Source: Zoroaster sp. YZ-2022
Lineage: Eukaryota; Echinodermata; Asteroidea; Forcipulatida; Zoroasteridae
Length of the DNA stretch: 64,000 bases
Assembly (NCBI GenBank): GCA_029582265.1
Contig: CM055817.1
Span: 55,413,711-55,477,710 of the forward strand
Direction: 5' to 3'
The notes below the pieces were generated by a model. That model was not told where the DNA came from and ran no database searches. It saw nothing but the letters and a program-made list of their open reading frames with translations. Numbering within the stretch: position 1 is the stretch's first letter; every line of letters begins with the position of its first letter. Shown here one piece after another: positions 20,683 through 30,759 of this stretch. Position numbers and translations under genes: made by a program.

Positions 20683-20804
20683 CCTGTACTGGCTGTGTCC
20701 CTGTAATGTCAATATCTTTATCAAAGGGGGGGGGGGGGGTAGGGGGAGTCCTTGTCTTCTTCAATTCCAAAGTTGGATTACCGAAGGAGAACAGGAATAA
20801 TTAC

Positions 20805-20935
20805 AGATCAGTAACGACTGTTTGCGGTGACACCATGAGAAATTCTCAAATTGAGTAGTAATTAGTTCTGCAAAGAACTGGTGGTCACAACTCGACGTTT
20901 CGATCAGTATGCTCTGATCGTCTTTAGGAGATAAA
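20805..20935. mobile_element. Foldback (FB) fragment, reverse orientation
   Basis: It contains GACTGTTTGCGGTGACACCA, AGTTCTGCAAAGAACTGG and CGATCAGTATGCTCTGATCG, shared with 5879-6128. Confidence 0.5.
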
Positions 20936-21002
20936 GGATCAGGATTCCAGGATAAATTTAAATTAAAAAAAAGTTAAATTTAAATTATAAAATAAAGAGA
21001 TT

Positions 21003-21222
21003 AAAGGGACAGTATCGTCCCGATCAGAGCAGACTTTCAACAGGGCATGGAATCGATGTCTAGTTTTTAGAACACAGTGACTGAAATTTACTGACTCATT
21101 TATGCAGCAGCGGCGGTAATATGACCTTATCATGTGGGTTATTATTTTCAGTCACTGAGATAATCTAAAACTAGCACTCTGATTCCGTTGCCCTGTTGAC
21201 TCGTGACAATCCTGTCCCTTTA
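21003..21222. mobile_element. MITE family M3, intact copy
   Basis: The inverted ends AAAGGGACAGTATCGTC and CGTGACAATCCTGTCCCTTT define a 220-bp element. It serves as the near-empty-site comparison for the interrupted copy at 6531. Confidence 0.65.
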
Positions 21223-21299
21223 AAATGTGTTTAACTTAGCATCAGTGCAGATCAAAACTATCAAGAGGATTAAGAAAATGAGAGGGGGTGGTTTCCTAC

Positions 21300-21401
21300 C
21301 AGCATAGGCACAGATGTCGACCATATTCTTGGCAAAGAGCTGGTAGGGTTCGGGGAGAACGTCTAACGTAGCTAGCGTGGCCTCCACTGCTTCTTGCTTT
21401 C
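21300..21401 (-). CDS. PSMD2: PSMD2 exon ([19 protein letters not shown])
   Basis: It encodes [20 protein letters not shown] and [11 protein letters not shown], matching GKGEAIEAILAALEVVSEP..DVCAYAG of PSMD2. The splice sites CAACAG and GTAGGAAAC are clean, and there is no frameshift. Confidence 0.9.
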
Positions 21402-21550
21402 CTGTTGTGAGGTCAAGGTTAAAGGTTAACATTTCATACACTCAGTCGAGGCTTCTTGTGTACCCAAATAATGGTTTCATTTCTTTACAACACAAATAAA
21501 TGTTGATATTTAAACAAAACAATCAGGGTTGCTTTTATGTAATTATGAAA

Positions 21551-22426
21551 AGGGAAGGTACAACATTGGTAATGTTGGCAAAACTGCTTCTATGAGTATG
21601 CTTCGTCTCTTTGAATCAAGATATACAATGAAGGGAAGGTACAACATTGGTAATGCTGGCCAAACTGCTTCTATGAGTATGCTTACTCTCTTTGGATCAA
21701 GATATACATTGAAGGGAAGGTACAATATTGGTAATGTCGGCCAAACTGCTTCTATGAGTATGCTTACTCTCTTTGAATCAAGATATACATTGAAGGGAAG
21801 GTACAACATTGGTAATGTCGGCCAAACTGCTTCTATGAGTATGCTTACTCTCTTTGGATCAAGATATACATTGAAGGGAAGGTACAACATTGGTAATGTC
21901 GGCCAAACTGCTTCCATGAGTATGCTTACTTTCTTTGAATCGAGATATACATTGAAGGGAAGGTACAACATTGGTAATGTCGGCAAAACTGCTTCTATGA
22001 GTATGCTTACTCTCTTTGAATCGAGATATACATTGAAGGGAAGGTACAGCATTGGTAATGTCGGCAAAACTGCTTCTATGAGTATGCTTACTCTCTTTGA
22101 ATCGAGATATACATTGAAGGGAAGGTACAGCATTGGTAATGTCGGCAAAACTGCTTCTATGAGTATGCTTACTCTCTTTGAATCGAGATATACAGTGAAG
22201 GGAAGGTATAACATTGGTAATGTTGGCCAAACTGCTTCTATGAGTATGCTTACTCTCTTTGAATCAAGATATACATTGAAGGGAAGGCACAGCATTGGTA
22301 ATGTCGGCAAAACTGCTTCTATGAGTATGCTTACTCTCTTTGAATCAAGATATACAGTGAAGGGAAGGTATAACATTGGTAATGTTGGCCAAACTGCTTC
22401 TATGAGTATGCTTACTCTCTTTTAAT
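21551..22426 (+). repeat. 81-bp minisatellite, about 10.8 copies
   Basis: The unit starts GGGAAGGTACAACATTGGTA and ends AATCAAGATATACATTGAA. The period is exactly 81 bp, a multiple of three, which is why both strands stay open for nearly 300 codons. This is a repeat artefact rather than a gene. Variant positions (AAC/AGC, GGCC/GGCA, ATT/GTG) are shared between non-adjacent units, indicating block duplications. It lies within a PSMD2 intron. Confidence 0.9.
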
Positions 22427-22551
22427 CAAAATATAAATTATACAACTAGGGCAAGGTAGAACCCAAATGTGTATTTTAACAGTTAAATTTGTTGGATAAT
22501 TTCTAAGCTTTTATTCCACGACATACGATGCACATGTACTCTGTGACTCAC

Positions 22552-22714
22552 CTAGGTATGTCAGGCCAAGGCCGAGGGCCAGGTACCGGGCAAATGTGTC
22601 CTTCAACTCCATCGATGTCTTCTCCATCATCGTCTGTATGATGGTGGAGCTGACCTCTCCGTTGCAAGAGCCCACGGACAGCATTCCCGCTGCCAGGGCT
22701 GTGATCCCAACAAC
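22552..22714 (-). CDS. PSMD2: PSMD2 exon ([19 protein letters not shown])
   Basis: It encodes [19 protein letters not shown], then [20 protein letters not shown] and [12 protein letters not shown], matching PSMD2. The splice sites TTCTAG and GTGAGT are clean, with no frameshift. Confidence 0.93.
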
Positions 22715-22863
22715 CTAGAAAATTATCAGATCATTTTTAGAGAGGAAAAGTGGAGGGTGGACGGAGGAGGGAGGGAGGCGGAAGAAGTTATTGGGATTGT
22801 CATCTTCTGATGGGATGTAATCCTTGTGACACTTTGGTAAAACCTGAATCAATTTTGTCCTAC

Positions 22864-22951
22864 CTCCATGCTGGATTTGCTGTCACTCATTGCGGGCAGG
22901 ATAAGACTCAGAACATCCTCACGGTTTGATCCTGCGTACGCCAGACCCAAT
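22864..22951 (-). CDS. PSMD2: PSMD2 exon ([14 protein letters not shown])
   Basis: It encodes [20 protein letters not shown] and MSDSKSSME, essentially the human sequence. The donor is GAG|GTAGGA and the acceptor AAAG. It is intact. The next upstream exon found (23258-23422) encodes a much earlier part of the protein. Confidence 0.92.
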
Positions 22952-23257
22952 CTTTAAAAAAAAATATTTAAAAAAAATGGTAAATTATCAATTTTTCATG
23001 CGTGGATCACAAGATCACGGCCAGGATCCATTTCAAATTTATAATACTTTTCACATTTTCAAACAAATTTCAATTATTTCTAAGGGAGGAGGGCCAAAAG
23101 GTGGTAGCAAAAACAATTACTGGCTAAATTGTATATTCTGAGCAGATGGATTAATCCAGATGACGGCGGACATTAGATTTGAAGGACTGACCAGATGGGA
23201 CATTCACACAACAGAGGCAAGTGAAGTTCTGGAGCCCAAGCATTAAAAAGAAGCTAA

Positions 23258-23422
23258 AAAGGACCTCTGATGTATTCAAGGTATCTCTTGATTCTTATTA
23301 GGCAGTGCCTTTCGCGGACATTTAAAAAGTCACCTGTGCTTTTGCAGTCAGCAGGAGTATCTTCCACCAGTCCCATCTCATTCAGTTGTGTACCAATCTC
23401 GCCAGCCTCAGGATGCAGCAAA
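23258..23422 (-). CDS. PSMD2: PSMD2 exon (QLNEMGLVED block), damaged
   Basis: It reads PEAGEIGTQLNEMGLVED and then ADCK in frame. This corresponds to the PSMD2 segment [25 protein letters not shown]. Downstream (about 23258-23320) the match is weaker and frame-broken (IRIKRYLEYIRG). Boundaries are approximate. Confidence 0.6.
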
Positions 23423-23929
23423 CTAAGAAATATTCAGAAATTACTTGATCGTAGAAGGATCGGGATCACTCCAGCTCAGGGCGACAATTTACAACTGGTG
23501 AGCATGGTGTGGGAGTATGAATTATTCATAAGTGTATTATGGGTGTTCACTTAAGTTATAATTATCCATGATGCCATATTCATTTTCATGACGAAGAATC
23601 AAGTCGGCTGGTTTAGGAATGTAATTTACACAACAGAGAGAGAACAGACTAGGGCATTATGGATTATTCATGAAAGTTCTGAATTATTCATGAGGTGTTA
23701 ATATTCATGATTTCTGGGTTTCCATTCTGAAAAATTCAAACTAGTACCAGTCTTCTGGTACCAGGCTGGTTGCAAAATGTGAAAAGAATAGCACTGGATT
23801 AAGAGAGTTGAATTGAGAAGGAGATTATGAATGTTCATGATGGGATATTAATATACGTCATTGTGGGTTTAAAAAAAAATGCCCCATCTAAGTACTTTAG
23901 GTGGATAACTAGATTAGGTGAATTAGAGC

Positions 23930-24117
23930 TCTGAGACGCGTCCTTGTCCCACAATTTCACTCCGAAGTGTTTCATAAGTCTCCATGAGGAGGTATGAAGC
24001 CTGCCTCATGGTTGTACTGCATGTGATGCAGGACGTCTCTGTGAGACAAGCCAGGCTTCTGTTGGTCATGGACTAGCCCTCGACCTCGGACAGGCAGCGT
24101 TCCCCACCTCTGAATGT
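23930..24117 (-). CDS. PSMD2: PSMD2 exon (HLSGEV to LLMET), damaged
   Basis: After a clean acceptor (CACCCACAG) the three frames in turn give pieces matching RHLxGEVxxEW, DVLHHMQYNxHEA and YLLMETYE, which follow the order of the PSMD2 N-terminal domain. At least three indels are required. The open frame of 72 codons over this region is a mosaic and not a separate gene. The 3' limit is uncertain. Confidence 0.55.
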
Positions 24118-25790
24118 CTGTGGGTGAGAACACAGAGTAAGGATAGATATTATCAAAATTTTGCTCCGTCATCTTCAGAGATGAGAGCAATCACCAAAGG
24201 CGTCGAGCAGAATGCCGCATCTTTAAGCAGCATCAATTAAAGACGAAGTAGATCCACAAAGAGCCTGCCCAGGGGCCGTGGTTGTCACGATCAACAGGCG
24301 TGGAATCAGGTGCTGGTTTGAATTAGCTTTCATTGACTGAAAACATGCACCCCATGATAAGGTGTATCATTTGCATCGAGAGAAGGATGCAAGGTCGTGG
24401 CATAATTGTGACCTTGTTGCAGACATGGATTTTATGCTCAGTGCAACAGGTGCGATATCTTTTTACCAGTTCCAGGATGGAAGAAGATGTGACCTGTTTT
24501 CGTGACCTGCTATACATGCCAAATTTATCTAAAGTCAGCATATCCTAAACACAGGTACCCTTTTCCTTTAAGTTGATCACCGACTGAAACCATTCCTTTT
24601 ATTGGTTTGGATAATTTGAAATAACTATTACTGATCATTGATTCCCCAAATGGTTTTGAATGGTGGGTCAAAACAGCGCAAAACCTTGTTTTTGAGACCT
24701 GTTCTTGAATATGTAGTATTTGGCATTCAGTCTTACCGTAAAACAATGTGATATTGATCATTCCAAAAAGGCTTGTAAAGATCATTTGCGGTCATAGCTT
24801 TAACTAAGTATAATGATAGACTTAACTCTTCGTCACCAATACTCTGTTGATAAAATGCCACTGTTTAAAATTTTATGAAAATCTTAATAAACAACAATAT
24901 TGCTATTTCTCTCCCTGCCCCACAGGGCTTGAAGGAAGCCGTGGTAAGTACCTCCCGAAATAATGCCTAATTACTCAAATGCCTTTCAAACCCTCGTTTA
25001 AAACAGTCAGTTCCTTTTGTGATGTTTTGAATAAAAGCCTTTTGCGAAATAGGCTTGAAACATCTGTGTGTTTTGTCTAAATATTTGGTGCTTTTCTTTG
25101 TTGCTTTCTTTTATTGCTTTCACTGTATAGTCATTTCAATGTTTCTATAGTTTTCCTCCTGATTTAAATTCTGCAAATAACTTTTGTCATCAAAACTAAT
25201 TTATTGTTTCTGCAAAATAATATATGTAGGTTTTAATGATAATTATTGTAACATTTTTATAAATGTTTTTGTAAATGTAATTTATTGTTTAAATAATATG
25301 GGTGGGTTTCAATGATAATTATTACTTAACATTTTTAATTTGGCTTTTAGCCTGCAGATGAATAATCAAATTCAGTCCAATTCAATTCAATTCTAGTGGT
25401 GAATCAATGGACCTCTTGCATTTGATTGTAGTCAGATAGATAGCTTTCTTCTAACCTGTTCAGGTATCACCATGTTACACCAAAACCAATGGGCATTTTG
25501 GTAGAAGTGGGTACTGAATGGTTTCAAATGGTCAGAACAGTGAGAGGGCTATTGGTCAAGCTATTCATTAACAACTAATTTCGTTTTCAGGTTAAGCTTA
25601 AACCAGGTTCTTTGTGGAACTTAGCTTCTGGAAGCAGACCAAACAATGATAATTGAAGCAATTTTAGAGCCGACCAATGACGAAACTGGACACTTTTTTT
25701 TTGAGAGGCCTTATCTCTGACAAAATAGTTTTCAAGGGAGGTGAATTAAGGACAATTCACAAAACAAATGATGGCAGGTGTGGGTATTAC

Positions 25791-25914
25791 TGACATTCGC
25801 CATCCCCATGTGCTGATACTCTCCTTGGTTCCCAGCAGGCGGAAGTTAAGACCAATCTCCTTCTCACTCGCCGTCGCCTTCCCCCAGGACCAGAGATGAT
25901 ATCCCGCATAACGT
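25791..25914 (-). CDS. PSMD2: PSMD2 exon (ADIISVLAMT to STWG), damaged
   Basis: It shows RDIIS, ASEKEIGLNFRLLGTKESIS and TWG in shifted frames, equivalent to human ADIISVLAMTMSGE and then LKYRLVGSQEELASWG. The acceptor GTAG is present; the donor appears as TCAG|TAAT with a base missing. This is an indel-rich stretch. Confidence 0.65.
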
Positions 25915-26929
25915 CTACCCAATGGGGGAAGAAAAGAAAAAAAGTTTCCAATAGATATTTAACCCTAACTCTAAAATGACATTGTACACAACTTATAGAT
26001 CCTTCCTATCCCTACATTTACATTTGCTTTACAACTAGTCCTTCCCTGCTCCTGAGGCGATGCAGCACACATAACCTGGATCACTCCCTAACTCCTAGGC
26101 CCAGCACATAACACATCAGATCATATGTTAGCTCCCTGGGCCATTGCTTGCAGCATAGATCTTCCACTAATCCCACAGGCGTTTGCCGCCTGGATCACCA
26201 CTCCTAGGCCATTTGTACATAGCCTGGATCTCCCCTAACTCCTAATTTCATTTGTACATCAACCTGATCCTTCTGTTAACTCCTGGGCGTTGCTTGCCTG
26301 CTGGATATTCACTGGCTCTAGGTATTTATTTGCCTGTCTGATCTTCTAACTCCCTAGGCCCGTTTAACCCACGCCAACCTGAATCCTCCTAACCAGCTGT
26401 TGTTTGCAACACACCTTAACCTGGATCCTCCAAGTCTTCAGTAGTAAAACTATTTTGTGACGTAATAAACATGTGTTTCTAATCTGTGATGCAATAGCAG
26501 ATGTTACGAGACTCTCCTGCGCATCGGGCAATAAGCCAGTATCACGGCGGAATTGACATTGCTGATCACTGACAATCATGGATGGCATTATTGGCTTCAG
26601 GTATCCTGTATAGCTTCATTGTCAGAAAAATAGTTGTAACTGACAAATGCTATGTAAACAAAAGTGTTGTCCAGAAATGCCTCTGGGTGTCTGTTGGCTG
26701 CCACTATTTGTTAAGCAGACTTCCTGTTGCGTTTTGTAGAGGTAAACTTTCCCAGGAGACCTGTTCTTTTCATAGTATAGCATAATGTGGATACCATGTT
26801 CAAATCACCTGAACATATACATTGTATGCTCTGACTGTAAAAAAAGTTAATTCAATTCCTGCTGAAATAGGGGAGGAAATAAGGGCCTATACGATTATCT
26901 TCACAGGACTAAATTTTACACAGGTGCCT

Positions 26930-27292
26930 TGGTCGTGGCGGTTTTGCGTGCATCGGTTTGTGTTTCTGATGGCTTAGTCCGTCCAGAATGTGGTTTGAGT
27001 CAACCTTACGACCATGGTGCTTGTGTCCTTCGCATAGACACTTATATTAGCTTCTCTCCACCAGGGGTAAATAGGGTATCTGTGAGTGCAAGGGATTGGT
27101 TGTTGTGTTTGATTAACCTATGTAAACTGTAATAGCAGCAATTAAACTATGTATATACTCCCAAGGAACTGAAGATGGTTTCAGGAGACAGTTGTGAAGC
27201 CCTCATGAACAAGAGGTGTGTAATATAATGCGCCTATGAGCACCTGGTTGCGTGGATCATCTTATATAAAGTCTGCAGTGTTATTATTATCA
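26930..27292 (+). mobile_element. tRNA-derived SINE (family S), degraded
   Basis: Recognisable by GCATCGGTTTGTGTTTCTGA, GACCATGGTGCTTGTGTCCT, a ggtaaata...gtatctgtgag segment and the ATT tail, but with many small indels compared with the other copies. Confidence 0.6.
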
Positions 27293-27337
27293 AATACGTG
27301 CATTAAATCGTGCGTCCGTTATTAAAATTATCTTCAC

Positions 27338-27459
27338 CTTCTTTAGCTTTGTGTCATCTTCTTGTAGGATTCTTTGATCGTCTCATAGTAGGGGGCGGAG
27401 AAACTTGAGGGGTTTGAGTGTGGAGGTCATGAACTGTGGGCTGGGATCATCTGGCAGAG
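27338..27459 (-). CDS. PSMD2: PSMD2 exon ([11 protein letters not shown])
   Basis: It encodes [13 protein letters not shown], then YYETIKESYKKMTQ, matching [20 protein letters not shown] of PSMD2. At least one indel is present (CCCCCTAC). The acceptor is GGGAGCAG and the probable donor AAG|GTGAAG. Confidence 0.8.
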
Positions 27460-28619
27460 CTGCTCCCAAAACAGAGTTTATATAGAGAAGTATCTTTCTC
27501 CTGTTTGTTTGTAAAGTTAAAAAATTACTTGATTTGTCATTCAACAGGGCTGAGAATTTCCCAATCTTGTAGAGACAAGGCCACTTTTTCCTGAGTAAAG
27601 GGCACTTCTATTAGGGAATGTCCAAGTGTCTGTAAAAAGATGTTTTAACCCTAACCCCTACCAGGCATGGCAAAGTGCATCAGGTGGAAAATCTGGCGAT
27701 TGCACTTTTGATGGATTCAACTGTCAACACCAGTGCGTAAACAGCCAAGTCTGTTTCTGTGAGAGCTGGTCCCGTTGAACAATGCCAGGATTGTATCCTG
27801 CTGTTTGGTGACCACCAGACTCTGGGGCAGTTCGACGCTTGGGATTTGTGAACCTGATGGATTTTTTGCTGCACTGGGCTAAGTCAGAGTCACTTTGAAC
27901 AACGATGCAATCTATTGCGTCTGGCAGGGTTTCTAGCCAAAAATACCCTGGAGGGTTAGGGGTTGAGAAATCAAAAAAACCAAGAACTCAAGGAGGTGTG
28001 ATTTGACAAAGTAAACATTCCTACCTTCGCAAATAGAGTGATGAGCCTGGATCTCCCTTTGGTCTAGAGGACCGTCCCCCTGAACCTCCTGGATGTTTAG
28101 TACGGAAGGTTATCTAGACTCTCCACATCCCCTAAAACAAGAAGCTAGAGGTTTGGACACAATACAGGCTGCTAACAACCAGTATTTCCTTGGCCCTGCT
28201 TCTCTTATTTAATCCTCCTAGTGTTGTGACCATTGGAAACCATTCAAAATTTCACTTACCAAAATAGCCACGTGGTTTTGTACACATATGGTGATTACAC
28301 CATTTGAAAAGAGATGTTAGGTAACAAAGCTTTACTACCATTCAAAATCCATTCAAATGGTTTTTGAATGAATGGATACACTACACCTTGGTTGTGTTTC
28401 AGCACCTTAATGTCGTTTCAAAATGGTAGATATGTACTACAGTAGCTATAGAATCATTCAAATGTAGTTGGCTTGAATGGTGGATACACACTTACACTTG
28501 GATTGTGTTTCTGAAAAGAATGGTTTCAAATGATGCATCAACTTGTCTTGAAAAAGCACCAAAATGAGAGGGTAAAAGAAAATTTGGAGAGCAGGAGACA
28601 GATTTGTAAAAAAAACCTG

Positions 28620-29110
28620 AAATTTCATTTCTTGTGGGGCAAGGCCACTTTTCCTGAATGAAGGGGCACTCCATTACGTGGAAAATATCAGGAGATAGTC
28701 TATAGGAGACATTTTGTGAAGGCGGGGGCCAAGACCAGGAGCAACAGAGGCCATGGCAATGGGCACTTCCATTAGAATATCCAGAATGTCTGTGGGAACA
28801 TTTGTAAGGGCACTCAAGGCCAAGACCCAGGAGCAGCTGAGGCCATGGCCTCCCTAGGAATCTATGTGTAAAAACTCCGAGCCCCTGAGCAGATGCAAGA
28901 CACATCCACTGGGCTATCAGAATGTCTGAACACCATGGGAACATTTGTAAAGGGGGGCGGGGCCAAGACCAGAGACAACAAGAGGCCATAACAGCTCCTG
29001 GAATCTGTGATAAAAGAGCACATCACTACTGAAATATCAGAATGTCTGTGAAGACATTTGTAAGGAGCTGCAAGGGCAAGACCCAGGAGCAACAGAGGCC
29101 TTATGGCACT
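28620..29110. repeat. Degenerate minisatellite in PSMD2 intron
   Basis: About four diverged units contain AGAATGTCTGTG, ACATTTGTAAGG, GGGCCAAGACC and CAGGAGCAACAGAGGCCATG. The open frames here come from the repeat and its GC content. Confidence 0.6.
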
Positions 29111-29198
29111 CTGTGAAATATGAAGGCTCCTACACACCTGATTCAAGTGATATCACAGCATGTCACCAGTACATAAGGAGACATATAATTTTACTCAC

Positions 29199-29264
29199 TC
29201 GTTGGCAGCTCACCAGCAATATCTTTCTTAGTTCCTCACCTGTGTTGTTTGTCTTCCCTCGGAC
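29199..29264 (-). CDS. PSMD2: Possible PSMD2 exon (SEEDKQ region)
   Basis: After a good acceptor (TTTCTTTAG) the sequence reads PREDKQ and then GEELRK in neighbouring frames, recalling the SEEDKQLQDELE segment that precedes the first helical region of PSMD2. The donor GTGAGTAA is good. It is short and needs an indel, so this is tentative. Confidence 0.4.
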
Positions 29265-30373
29265 CTAAAGAAAGAAACAAGGGAGACAAAACCAATTATG
29301 AATATGCATGAATATACATGAATATGCATTTAGTGCTTTACTATTCATTCATTGGTATTCTATCAGTTTCCTATCAGTTTCTTTCCTGGTGTTTTTTTGT
29401 TTTGTTTTTTACGTTTTGTTTTAAATACAACTTTTGAAGGAAAAGAATGTAAGCATCCGACACTTCCACTTTTGCAAAGAATTTTTTGAATTTTTTTGCA
29501 ACCCACTAACCGAGTTAAAAAAATCATGGTCTATCGATTTTGGTGGTACAGAAGAAATGAAAATTATCTTTAAAATCCATTTTTTTACTGATGGTTTTCT
29601 ACATATTACTTTATTTCCTTTCTTAAAGAAATCCTCCCTTCAGAAAATAGAGAGGATCCTATTATAGTTACCTGCATACTGGCAATGGCCACCAGCAATA
29701 TGTTGGTGACTAACAGGAGAGTTGACAAAGAATCAGACTGACATGACTGAGGAAGTCATCGACACCAAAAATGCCTTGCCTTATTTTCATGAAATAAATA
29801 TCCTGGAATAATTTGAAGTATGTCTATCATCATCCATATGTTCTCCACCTATACTAGGTGAGTAGATTACATTATTGGTTATATTGAATGAGAAAAAAGT
29901 AGGCGGTTGGATACGACATTCCTAAAATAGTATCGAGATAGAGGAGTCATTTAATGGGATAAAAGAAAACGGACACACTCGGAAAAGCCATAACTTAGGG
30001 TCCTACTAATTGCGGCCTTCTGCACGTACATCTGCAGAGCAACTCTTAAAAGCCTCCATGTCCTCAAATTTCATTCCATATTCCCTCCCGCAAACCTCTG
30101 GTACCACAACTAACAATCTCCTTGATTACTTTCCATCACCCTACGTATATATTAGTTACCCAGTCCATGTCGTATCTCGAGCATTTAAGAGTTGTCGGTA
30201 GGAATGTTACGTGCGGGGCCGACAATTAATGGGACCGATAACTTATGAGATCATTTCACTAAGCTAATGAAAATCTTGAAACCCACGACCTTACTTGCAA
30301 ATGTAATTTATTTTATGAGGAAGAAAGTACAATAACAAGAAAAAGTGGAAAATAAAAATTAATACAGATTTAA

Positions 30374-30752
30374 CCCTCCTATGCCCAGGCTGAAAATTTG
30401 GCCCAGTAATACCACACCCTGAGACAGTCACTAGGTGACTTGAGCAGTTTGGCTGCATTGCCAATTGTTCACATATGTGTATTTTTTCTCTAAAATGCTG
30501 GAGTTAGTATAAAAGTCAAACATACACTTGTGTATGTCCTACATAAGTTATGTAAGAGTCACACAGAGCTGTGTATGTACACGTGCAGACTCATATACAG
30601 TTGAAGGTGGTTTTGGTTTGACCTCCTCCTGTAGCACATGTCCTTGCATTAATTCGTTGGAAGGTGCACTGCGCACAAAGTCAATGGGTTGGGGTATTTG
30701 TCATACAATTTTTGAGTGTCTTTGATTGTTAAACCTGCCATAAGGAAGAGGG
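30374..30752. mobile_element. TTAA-flanked MITE (family P2)
   Basis: TTAA at 30370-30373 and 30753-30756; ends CCCTCCTATGCCCAGG and GGAAGAGGG. The interior matches 16837-17190 in reverse orientation. Confidence 0.65.
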
Positions 30753-30759
30753 TTAAGAA

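Noticed and set aside
21529..22425. Nearly 300-codon open frames on both strands
   Set aside because: They are produced by the 81-bp tandem repeat (period divisible by three); there is no non-repeat coding signal, and the array lies inside a PSMD2 intron.
21551..22426. CRISPR-like array
   Set aside because: Units are contiguous with no spacers, 81 bp long, in an animal intron.
23972..24190. 72-codon frame ending HHMQYNHEAG..PPHGDL as a separate small gene
   Set aside because: The three frames together follow the PSMD2 N-terminal domain after a good splice acceptor; the single frame is a mosaic caused by indels.
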